From UBA2040 sp965660955 (lineage in GTDB: Bacteria > Bacteroidota > Bacteroidia > Flavobacteriales_D > Crocinitomicaceae), in NCBI GenBank assembly GCA_965660955.1, contig CBFIBY010000055.1, positions 1 to 14,383 on the forward strand: a stretch of 14,383 bases of DNA. Reading direction: 5' to 3'. Within the stretch, counting starts at the first letter, position 1. Every line of letters starts with the position of its first letter. Positions 7,825 to 14,383 of the stretch are shown here, one piece after another. Made by a program: the position numbers and the translations under genes. The notes beneath the pieces were generated by a model. The model was not told where the DNA came from, did not search any database, and worked only from the letters and a program-made list of their open reading frames with translations.

Positions 7825-10800
7825 TTAGTCCATACTAACGTTAAGACATAAACCTCTTAACTCATGTAACAATACATTAAATGATTCAGGAATTCCTGGT
7901 TCAGGAATATTGTCTCCTTTAACGATTGCCTCGTAGGCTTTTGCACGTCCCATGACGTCATCCGACTTAACGGTCAAGATTTCTTGTAGGATATTGGCCG
8001 CACCAAAAGCTTCCAATGCCCAAACTTCCATCTCTCCAAAACGTTGACCTCCAAATTGCGCCTTACCACCTAATGGCTGCTGCGTAATTAATGAATATGG
8101 TCCGATTGAACGAGCGTGCATCTTATCATCAACCATATGCGATAATTTCAACATATAAATGATTCCAACCGTTGCTGTTTGATGGAAACGTTCACCTGTT
8201 CCACCATCATATAAAAATGTTTTTCCTGATCTTGGAACTCCAGCTTTTTCGGTCCACTCATCTATCTCTAAAGGATGTGCACCGTCAAAAATTGGTGTCG
8301 CGAACTTCATATTTAATTTTTCTCCTGCCCATCCAAGAACAGTTTCATAAATTTGACCCAAGTTCATACGAGAAGGTACCCCTAATGGATTCAATACGAT
8401 ATCTACTGGTGTTCCATCTTCTAAGAATGGCATGTCTTCTGCACGAACGATATTGGCTACAATACCTTTATTTCCGTGACGACCAGCCATCTTATCTCCA
8501 ACTTTCAATTTACGTTTCTTCGCAACATAAACTTTCGCCATTTTGATAATTCCTGCAGGTAATTCATCTCCCACTGAAATGTGGAATTTCTTACGCTTGT
8601 AATTACCCAACATGTCGTTAGCCTTGATGTTGAAGTTATGGATGACACGACCAATAAGCGTATTCAATTCGTCGTTTGTCGTCCATTTCGTAGGATTGAT
8701 AATACTATAATCGATGGCCATTAAATTCTTCATAGAGAACTTAGTACCTTTCTTAATAGTCTCTTCCTTAAAGTTGTTATAAACTCCAGCAGATTTTGTG
8801 TCACCAACAATAGCAACCAATTTCTCTGCAAGAACTTCTTTCAACTTCGCGAAATCCTTTTCGTAATCTCCATCTAAAGACTCCAAAATCGGTTTGTCTT
8901 GAGCTTTTGATTTTCTATCCTTAATTGCCCTTGAAAACAATTTTTTCTGAACAACAACACCTCTAAGAGATGGTCCGGCTTTCAAAGAAGCATCTTTTAC
9001 ATCACCTGCTTTGTCTCCAAAGATGGCACGTAGTAACTTCTCTTCCGGTGAAGGATCAGTTTCTCCTTTTGGCGTAATCTTACCAATTAATATATCACCC
9101 TCTTTGATTTCCGCTCCAACTCGAATTAGACCATTCTCATCTAAATCTTTTGTTGCTTCCTCAGAAACGTTTGGAATATCAGCTGTAAGCTCTTCCATTC
9201 CACGTTTCGTCTCACGAACATCTAAAGAATACTCATCAATGTGGATTGACGTAAATACATCATCACGAACAACTCGCTCAGAAATTACAATCGCATCCTC
9301 AAAGTTATATCCTTTCCAAGGCATGAAGGCTACTTTCAAGTTTTGTCCTAAGGCCAATTCACCACTTTCAGTTGCATAACCTTCACAAAGAACTTGTCCT
9401 TTTTCAACTCTATCACCGTGTTTTACAATCGGCTTCAAGTTGATACAAGTACCTTGATTCGTTTTAGCGAATTTCGTTAATGAATATGTTTTCAATTCTG
9501 TATCGAAACTTACCAATTTGTCTGTTTTAGACCAATCGTAACGAATTTGAATTGAATTAGCATCAACGTATTCTACTGTTCCCGGACCTTCTGCGTTGAT
9601 CAATACACGTGAATCACGTGCAACCAATTGCTCAATACCCGTTCCCACAATTGGAGAATGTGGTTTCAACAATGGAACAGCTTGACGCTGCATGTTTGAT
9701 CCCATCAAGGCACGGTTGGCATCATCATGTTCCAAGAATGGAATAGACGAGGCTGCAATAGATGCAATTTGATTCGCACCAACATCCATTAATGTTACTT
9801 CTTTTGGAGGAACTACTGGGAATTCACTTCCAAAACGAGCTTTAACAACTTCCGTCAAGAATTTACCTTTATCATCTACCTGTGCATTTGCTTGGGCAAT
9901 AATATGGTTGTTCTCTTCTTCAGCTGTTCTATATATAGGTTCTTTATCTAAACCAACTTTTCCGTTTTCAACTAAACGATAAGGCGTTTCAATAAATCCT
10001 AGCTTATTCACTTTGGCAAATACACATAAAGAAGAAATCAAACCAATGTTTGGTCCCTCTGGTGTTTCAATCGTACAAAGACGACCATAGTGTGTGTAGT
10101 GAACATCACGCACCTCAAATCCTGCTCTTTCTCTCGAAAGTCCACCAGGTCCTAGTGCTGATAAACGACGTTTGTGTGTTACCTCAGAAAGTGGATTCGT
10201 TTGATCCATGAACTGAGATAATTGATTCGTTCCAAAGAATGAATTAATAACAGATGATAAAGTCTTCGCGTTAATCAAATCGATTGGTGTAAAGACTTCA
10301 TTGTCACGAACGTTCATACGCTCACGAATTGTACGTGCCATACGAGCCAAACCAACACCGAACTGAGAGTACAATTGCTCACCAACTGTTCTCACACGAC
10401 GATTCGATAAGTGATCGATGTCATCCACATCTGCTTTCGAGTTAATCAACTCTATCAAATACTTGATGATCATGATTATGTCATTCTTCGTCAAAACTCT
10501 TGACGTTTCATTCTCGTCGATGTTCAATTTTTTGTTCAATCGGAAACGACCAACTTCACCTAAATCGTAACGCGTATCAGAGAAGAATAATTTCTCAAAT
10601 ACATTCTTCGCTGTATCATAATCAGGCGGCTCAGCATTTCTCAATTGTCTATAGATATGCTCAACGGCTTCTTTCTCAGAGTTGGACGTATCTTTTTGTA
10701 ATGTGTTGTAGATAATTGTGAAATCAGCGCTATTGATATCTTCCTTATGAAGGATGATATTCTTCGTTCCTGAATCAACAATCAATTCAATGTGTTCTGC

Positions 10801-11637
10801 TTCAATCGTTGTCTCACGATCCAAAAGAACTTCATTTCTTTCAATTGATACAACTTCTCCCGTATCTTCATCAACGAAATCCTCTACCCATGTTTTCAAA
10901 ACACGCGCAGCCAATTTACGACCAACTGCTTTTTTCAAGTTAGCTTTCGTTGCCTTCAATTCATCAGCCAAATCAAAGATTCCTAAGATATCTTTATCCG
11001 ACTCATAACCGATAGCACGGAAAAGAGTTGTAACTGGTAATTTTTTCTTACGATCGATATACGCATACATTACATTATTGATATCCGTTGCGAACTCAAT
11101 CCATGAACCTTTAAATGGAATAACTCGCGCTGAATACAATTTTGTACCGTTAGCGTGACGACTTTGTCCGAAGAATACACCAGGCGAACGGTGCAATTGA
11201 GAAACGATAACTCGTTCCGCACCATTCACTACAAATGATCCTTTCGGTGTCATATAAGGAATTGTACCTAAATATACATCCTGCACGATAGTCTCGAAGT
11301 CTTCGTGTTCAGGATCGGTACAATATAATTTCAATTTTGCCTTCAGTGGAACACTGTAGGTTAATCCACGGTCGATACATTCCTCTATGGAATATCGTGG
11401 TGGATCGATAAAATAATCTAAAAACTCCAATACGAATTGATTCCGTGTATCCGAAATCGGGAAGTTTTCAGAGAATACTTTAAACAAGCCTTCACTATCT
11501 CTGTTGTCTGGAGTTGTTTCCAATTGGAAAAACTCTTGGAAGGATTGGATTTGAATATCCAGGAAATCTGGGTATTCGAACTGACTTTTGCTTGATGCAA
11601 AGTTGATTCTTTTCGAAGTATTAATTGTTGTTGCCAA
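7825..11637 (-). CDS. rpoB: DNA-directed RNA polymerase subunit beta
   Basis: Second catalytic subunit of RNA polymerase, 1270 residues. The N-terminus (RINFASSK and YPDFLDIQIQSFQEFF) is the usual Bacteroidota beginning, supporting this start. The rifampicin pocket reads SQFMDQTNPLSEVTHKRRLS at 474-493. Asp478, His488 and Ser493 correspond to E. coli Asp516, His526 and Ser531, all in the drug-sensitive state; Thr480 stands for E. coli Asn518. The active-site segment GDKMAGRHGNKG (1047-1058) carries the conserved lysines 1049 and 1057. The C-terminal part has PSRMNLGQIYE and PLGGKAQFGGQRFGEMEVWA, the conserved beta-to-beta' contact region. It is separated from rplL by 107 bases containing a hairpin, and from rpoC by 44 bases. 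I see no TAnnTTTG promoter in the rplL-rpoB spacer, so expression is probably by read-through from the ribosomal genes. Confidence 0.99.
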   Translation of the reverse strand: MATTINTSKRINFASSKSQFEYPDFLDIQIQSFQEFFQLETTPDNRDSEGLFKVFSENFPISDTRNQFVLEFLDYFIDPPRYSIEECIDRGLTYSVPLKAKLKLYCTDPEHEDFETIVQDVYLGTIPYMTPKGSFVVNGAERVIVSQLHRSPGVFFGQSRHANGTKLYSARVIPFKGSWIEFATDINNVMYAYIDRKKKLPVTTLFRAIGYESDKDILGIFDLADELKATKANLKKAVGRKLAARVLKTWVEDFVDEDTGEVVSIERNEVLLDRETTIEAEHIELIVDSGTKNIILHKEDINSADFTIIYNTLQKDTSNSEKEAVEHIYRQLRNAEPPDYDTAKNVFEKLFFSDTRYDLGEVGRFRLNKKLNIDENETSRVLTKNDIIMIIKYLIELINSKADVDDIDHLSNRRVRTVGEQLYSQFGVGLARMARTIRERMNVRDNEVFTPIDLINAKTLSSVINSFFGTNQLSQFMDQTNPLSEVTHKRRLSALGPGGLSRERAGFEVRDVHYTHYGRLCTIETPEGPNIGLISSLCVFAKVNKLGFIETPYRLVENGKVGLDKEPIYRTAEEENNHIIAQANAQVDDKGKFLTEVVKARFGSEFPVVPPKEVTLMDVGANQIASIAASSIPFLEHDDANRALMGSNMQRQAVPLLKPHSPIVGTGIEQLVARDSRVLINAEGPGTVEYVDANSIQIRYDWSKTDKLVSFDTELKTYSLTKFAKTNQGTCINLKPIVKHGDRVEKGQVLCEGYATESGELALGQNLKVAFMPWKGYNFEDAIVISERVVRDDVFTSIHIDEYSLDVRETKRGMEELTADIPNVSEEATKDLDENGLIRVGAEIKEGDILIGKITPKGETDPSPEEKLLRAIFGDKAGDVKDASLKAGPSLRGVVVQKKLFSRAIKDRKSKAQDKPILESLDGDYEKDFAKLKEVLAEKLVAIVGDTKSAGVYNNFKEETIKKGTKFSMKNLMAIDYSIINPTKWTTNDELNTLIGRVIHNFNIKANDMLGNYKRKKFHISVGDELPAGIIKMAKVYVAKKRKLKVGDKMAGRHGNKGIVANIVRAEDMPFLEDGTPVDIVLNPLGVPSRMNLGQIYETVLGWAGEKLNMKFATPIFDGAHPLEIDEWTEKAGVPRSGKTFLYDGGTGERFHQTATVGIIYMLKLSHMVDDKMHARSIGPYSLITQQPLGGKAQFGGQRFGEMEVWALEAFGAANILQEILTVKSDDVMGRAKAYEAIVKGDNIPEPGIPESFNVLLHELRGLCLNVSMD

Positions 11638-11697
11638 GATCCAAAGATTTTGTTAAATGTGAGCGTAAATGGACAATAATGGTAAAAAACAGGAATA

Positions 11698-11722
11698 GGC
11701 ATCCCGAAAAAATCGGGATGCC
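11698..11722 (-). terminator. Candidate attenuator hairpin between rplL and rpoB
   Basis: Perfect 10-bp GC-rich inverted repeat, GGCATCCCGA (11698-11707) and TCGGGATGCC (11713-11722), with a 5-base loop, 22 bases after the rplL stop and 60 bases before the rpoB start. In the direction of transcription a run of six Ts (11684-11689) begins only after 8 intervening bases, so it is an imperfect terminator. That suits partial read-through into rpoBC. E. coli has an attenuator at the same position. It could instead be an RNA-processing or stability site. Confidence 0.65.
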
Positions 11723-11744
11723 TTCCTATATTTGAAGTAACTAA

Positions 11745-12122
11745 TTACTTAATTTCTACTTCAGCTCCAGCCTCTTCAAGAGACTTCTTAAGTCCTTCTG
11801 CTTCGTCTTTAGCAACACCTTCTTTCAAAGTAGTTGGTGCACCGTCAACTAAGTCTTTAGACTCTTTCAATCCGTTACCAGTTAATTCCTTAACCAATTT
11901 CACGACTGCAAGCTTACTAGCTCCACCTGATTTCAAGATAACGTCAAATGCCGTTTTCTCTTCTCCACCAGCGTCACCACCTGCTGCACCACCTGCTGCT
12001 ACTGCTACTGCAGCTGCTGCTGGTTCGATACCATATTCGTCTTTCAAGATTGTTGCTAATTCGTTAACTTCTTTTACTGTCAAGTTAACTAGCGTATCTG
12101 CGATTGTTTTTAAATCAGCCAT
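11745..12122 (-). CDS. rplL: 50S ribosomal protein L7/L12
   Basis: Stalk protein of the large ribosomal subunit that recruits and stimulates translational GTPases (EF-Tu, EF-G, IF2). It has 125 residues, the normal length. The N-terminal dimerisation helices (~1-32) dock on L10. An Ala/Gly-rich flexible hinge follows (~34-53), then the globular C-terminal domain (~56-125) with GGASKLAVVKLVKELTGNGL. Lys70 and Lys75 match the factor-contacting lysines 65 and 70 of E. coli. It lies 48 bases downstream of rplJ, in an AT-rich spacer with no Shine-Dalgarno sequence and A-rich bases before the ATG. Confidence 0.98.
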   Translation of the reverse strand: MADLKTIADTLVNLTVKEVNELATILKDEYGIEPAAAAVAVAAGGAAGGDAGGEEKTAFDVILKSGGASKLAVVKLVKELTGNGLKESKDLVDGAPTTLKEGVAKDEAEGLKKSLEEAGAEVEIK

Positions 12123-12170
12123 TTTTATTTAATTTTAATAAAGGTTCTTTTTAAAAAATAATTTGTGTTT

Positions 12171-12692
12171 TTAAGCTCGTGCCTCGAGCGCTTTAAGTAA
12201 TCCTGCGATTTGTCCGCCAGAATTTTTAAGACCAGAGATAACATTTTTCGCTGGGCTCTGAAGTAATCCAACGATTTCACCCAACACTTCTTCTTTGCTC
12301 TTGATATCTGCAAGTGCGTTTAATTGATCATCGCCAATATAAACTGCCTCTTCGATATAAGCGCCTTTAAGAATAGGCTTCTCCATTTTCTTACGAAACT
12401 CTTTTATAAGCTTTGCTGGAACATTTCCAACTTCTGCGAACATGATCGAAGTTGGACCAGCCAACGTTTCTCTCAAGTCTCCGAAATCTTTACCTTCTAC
12501 TTGGTCCATCGCTTTTGCAAGCAAGGTGTTTTTTACAACACGCATACGGACGTTAGAACCAAAGCATTTTCTTCTAAGTTGACCAACTACCTCAACGGTT
12601 AGTTCTCCAGTATCTGCCAGATAAAAGACATTTGTTTCTGTCAATTCTGTCGCTAAATCACTAATATACTTCGCTTTTTCTTCTTGTGTCAT
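12171..12692 (-). CDS. rplJ: 50S ribosomal protein L10
   Basis: Stalk base protein that binds 23S rRNA (the GTPase centre) and carries the L7/L12 dimers. It has 173 residues, slightly longer than the E. coli protein. The N-terminal rRNA-binding domain shows RVVKNTLLAKA (51-61) and LAGPTSIMF (77-85). The C-terminal helices (~132-173, ending in GLLKALEARA) are the docking site for the L12 N-termini. The start follows the rplA stop by 11 bases, so the two genes are tightly coupled. There is no room here for the separate L10 leader found in some bacteria, so control must come from upstream or from the rplJ-rplL spacer. Confidence 0.98.
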   Translation of the reverse strand: MTQEEKAKYISDLATELTETNVFYLADTGELTVEVVGQLRRKCFGSNVRMRVVKNTLLAKAMDQVEGKDFGDLRETLAGPTSIMFAEVGNVPAKLIKEFRKKMEKPILKGAYIEEAVYIGDDQLNALADIKSKEEVLGEIVGLLQSPAKNVISGLKNSGGQIAGLLKALEARA

Positions 12693-12703
12693 GTTACTGA
12701 ATT

Positions 12704-13399
12704 TTAAGCTACTATAGATTTAGCATCAATTTGAATACTTGGACTCATTGTTGAACTGATATATATACTCTTCATATATGTACCTTTCGCAGAAGAAGGT
12801 TTCAATTTCACCAAAGTTTGCATTAATTCATTTGCATTATCAAAGATTTTGTCTCCCGTGAAACTTGCTTTCGCAACCCCTGAATGTACAATTCCGAATT
12901 TATCTACTTTGAAATCAATTTTACCTGCTTTCACTTCTTCAACAGCTTTACCAACTTCCATCGTAACAGTACCTGTCTTTGGATTTGGCATCAAACCTCT
13001 TGGTCCTAAAACACGACCTAAGGCTCCAACCTTACCCATACAAGACGGAGTAGTAACGATTACATCGATATCTGTCCAACCACCTTTAATTTTTGTAATG
13101 TACTCGTCCAATCCAACGTGGTCAGCACCCGCTGCTTTTGCTTCTTCCTCCTTATCCGGAGTACACAATACCAAAACGCGTACGTCTTTTCCTGTACCGT
13201 GCGGCAAAGCAACTGTACCTCTCACCATTTGATTCGCTTTTCTAGGATCAACTCCTAGACGTACACTCAAGTCTATGGAAGCATCAAACTTCGTGGTAGA
13301 AATTTCCTTCACCAAATTGCATGCTTCTGCCAACGTGTAAGCTTTGTTCAAATCTACTTTGGACAATGCTTCCTTTCTCTTTTTAGAAATTCTTTTCAT
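12704..13399 (-). CDS. rplA: 50S ribosomal protein L1
   Basis: Large-subunit protein that binds helices 76-78 of 23S rRNA to form the mobile L1 stalk at the E site. It has 231 residues, full length. Recognisable family segments are DLSVRLGVDPRKANQMVRGT (43-62), followed by VALPHGTGK, then VGALGRVLGPRGLMPNPKTG (124-143). The two-domain order is normal: the second domain sits between ~68 and ~160, and the first domain closes with SIYISSTMSPSIQID. In many bacteria L1 also represses its own operon by binding the rplK leader, and a fitting RNA structure lies at 13871-13923. It begins 9 bases after the rplK stop. Confidence 0.98.
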   Translation of the reverse strand: MKRISKKRKEALSKVDLNKAYTLAEACNLVKEISTTKFDASIDLSVRLGVDPRKANQMVRGTVALPHGTGKDVRVLVLCTPDKEEEAKAAGADHVGLDEYITKIKGGWTDIDVIVTTPSCMGKVGALGRVLGPRGLMPNPKTGTVTMEVGKAVEEVKAGKIDFKVDKFGIVHSGVAKASFTGDKIFDNANELMQTLVKLKPSSAKGTYMKSIYISSTMSPSIQIDAKSIVA

Positions 13400-13408
13400 C
13401 GCTTTACA

Positions 13409-13855
13409 TTATTTGGATTTAGGCGCTTCACCACCCTTTACATTTATTCCCATACTTCTTGCTGTACCTGCTACCATCATCATTCCTGAATCAACGGTAA
13501 AGCAATTCATGTCCGGCAACTTGTCTTCTGCAATGGTGCGAATCTGATCCCAAGAAATGTTTCCGACTTTAACACGATTTGGTTCGCCAGAACCTTTCTT
13601 GATTTTCGTTTGCTCCAAAATTTGGACTGCTGCTGGGGGAGTTTTTAATACAAAATCAAATGATTTATCACTGTATACGGTGATAACTACAGGTGTAACC
13701 TTTCCGGCTTTATCTTGAGTTCTCGCATTAAACTGCTTACAAAACTCCATGATGTTCACACCTTTGGCACCCAAAGCGGGACCTACTGGTGGAGCTGGAT
13801 TGGCTGCACCACCTCTGATCTGCAATTTGATCAAACCTGATACTTCTTTTGCCAT
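13409..13855 (-). CDS. rplK: 50S ribosomal protein L11
   Basis: Protein of the GTPase-associated centre that binds the thiostrepton region of 23S rRNA (around nucleotide 1067, E. coli numbering). It has 148 residues. The N-terminal domain begins KLQIRGGAANPAPPVGPALG (10-29); the prolines at 20-26 form the segment where thiostrepton-class resistance changes occur, and they are intact here. The C-terminal rRNA-binding domain includes KKGSGEPNRVKVG and GTARSMGINVKG near the end. An 82-base leader separates it from nusG. Confidence 0.98.
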   Translation of the reverse strand: MAKEVSGLIKLQIRGGAANPAPPVGPALGAKGVNIMEFCKQFNARTQDKAGKVTPVVITVYSDKSFDFVLKTPPAAVQILEQTKIKKGSGEPNRVKVGNISWDQIRTIAEDKLPDMNCFTVDSGMMMVAGTARSMGINVKGGEAPKSK

Positions 13856-13870
13856 TTATCTATAAATTGT

Positions 13871-13923
13871 GTAGTCAAACATGATACTTGCGGGAAGCTT
13901 TAATCGCATTTTCTCACTCCTAC
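13871..13923 (-). promoter_or_regulatory. Candidate ribosomal protein L1 binding site in the rplK leader
   Basis: On the minus strand, GTAG (13923-13920) is followed at once by GAG (13919-13917). A short stem-loop comes next (TGA 13916-13914 pairing TCA 13884-13882; TGCG 13908-13905 pairing CGCA 13892-13889), then TGTTTGA (13881-13875) and CTAC (13874-13871) closing the outer stem. This order (outer stem, GAG, inner stem, asymmetric loop ending in GA, outer stem) resembles the known L1 target in E. coli mRNA and 23S rRNA. The outer stem is only 4 bp and the inner one is broken, so this is a candidate read by eye. It ends 16 bases before the rplK start, the right place for L1 to block translation of rplK-rplA. 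Confidence 0.45.
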
Positions 13924-13937
13924 GGTTAATATACTTT

Positions 13938-14383
13938 TTAACTCTCCTTCTCAACTTGCATGTAGCTTAGCTCCAACAAGTTTTTTCGTCCGAAGATTTT
14001 CACCATCACTTTCAATTTTTTCTTCTCTTCATTGATATCGTCTACTACACCACTAAAGTTATTGAAAGGACCATCTATTACTTTGACAGATTCTCCAACC
14101 ACAAAAGGAATTTTCATTTCCTCTTCCGTTTCAAGTAATTCATCAACTTTTCCGAGAATTTTGTTCACTTCTGCCTGACGCATTGGAACTGGTTCTCCTC
14201 CTTTAACTGCACCAAGAAAACCAATTACATTTGGAATTCCTTTGATAACGTGTGCAACTTCTCCTACCAAAGCACATTCAACAAGAACATACCCAGGTAA
14301 AAATGCTTTCTCTTTACTGACTTTTTTTCCATTTCGAATTTGGAAAACTTTCTCAGTAGGAATTAAAACTTGACCTACATAAT
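13938..14383 (-). CDS. nusG: Transcription termination/antitermination factor NusG (partial, N-terminus outside window)
   Basis: Elongation factor that binds the RNA polymerase clamp and links it to Rho or to ribosomal protein S10. The last 147 residues are visible. The frame continues to the right edge, reading YVGQVLIPTEKVFQIRNGKK and then KAFLPGYVLVECALVGEVAH, which is the NGN domain. The KOW domain follows at the C-terminus (VVGESVKVIDGPFNNFSGVV), ending QVEKES. The TTG at 14270 is an internal Leu codon, not a start. Its position directly before rplK is the standard bacterial order; secE is expected just outside. Confidence 0.98.
   Translation of the reverse strand, partial: YVGQVLIPTEKVFQIRNGKKVSKEKAFLPGYVLVECALVGEVAHVIKGIPNVIGFLGAVKGGEPVPMRQAEVNKILGKVDELLETEEEMKIPFVVGESVKVIDGPFNNFSGVVDDINEEKKKLKVMVKIFGRKNLLELSYMQVEKES

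Noticed and set aside
9011..9379. 122-residue plus-strand frame within rpoB
   Set aside because: Ser/Pro-rich antisense shadow of conserved rpoB codons.
11727..11734. TATATTTG, a plus-strand match to TAnnTTTG in the rplL-rpoB spacer
   Set aside because: It would drive transcription antisense into rplL and has no TTG at the right distance upstream, so it is probably chance in AT-rich DNA.
11985..12021. Repeated GCT/GCA-like triplets
   Set aside because: These encode the Ala/Gly-rich hinge of L7/L12, so they are not an independent repeat element.
12125..12313. 62-residue minus-strand frame over the rplJ end and rplJ-rplL spacer
   Set aside because: Out-of-frame overlap of rplJ with Lys-rich noise.
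12849..13232. 127-residue plus-strand frame within rplA
   Set aside because: Pure antisense shadow of L1; no promoter.
14268..14270. TTG as a possible nusG start
   Set aside because: The frame stays open to the right edge with clear NusG NGN-domain sequence upstream, so this is an internal Leu codon.

Overview
The window is a chromosomal housekeeping segment from a member of the Bacteroidota, most likely order Flavobacteriales. The DNA is AT-rich and the genes lack Shine-Dalgarno sequences and have A-rich upstream stretches. A TAnnTTTG promoter element, the Bacteroidota -7 consensus, sits just upstream of pruA. The RpoB and RpoC sequences have the Bacteroidota look. A placement near Crocinitomicaceae is possible but is only an impression.

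Layout. The right 10.9 kb is the classic nusG-rplK-rplA-rplJ-rplL-rpoB-rpoC block, all on the minus strand and so read right to left. It enters at the right edge inside nusG and ends in a strong hairpin terminator just after rpoC (3429-3480). It encodes the transcription elongation factor NusG, the L11/L1/L10/L7-L12 stalk and L1-arm proteins of the large ribosomal subunit, and the two catalytic subunits of RNA polymerase. Two candidate control points lie inside it: an L1-target-like RNA fold in the rplK leader (13871-13923), and a perfect 10-bp stem between rplL and rpoB (11698-11722) placed like the E. coli attenuator that lowers rpoBC relative to the ribosomal genes.

Facing this operon from the left is pruA (1513-3141, plus strand). 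It encodes L-glutamate gamma-semialdehyde dehydrogenase, the second step of proline catabolism, with its own promoter (1462-1492) and terminator (3160-3200). pruA and rpoC converge on a 349-bp intergenic stretch that holds both terminators and no gene. Divergent from pruA is a secreted or membrane-anchored tetratricopeptide-repeat protein (minus strand, start near 1438-1462). Its C-terminus runs through a 10-N assembly gap (232-241), so its true end is uncertain. At the extreme left a plus-strand open frame (2-166) is the C-terminal tail of a gene I do not recognise.

I found no undescribed multi-gene system here. The points worth checking are the two candidate RNA regulatory elements in the ribosomal/RNA polymerase operon, the Bacteroidota-type promoter of pruA, and the questionable assembly around the gap.
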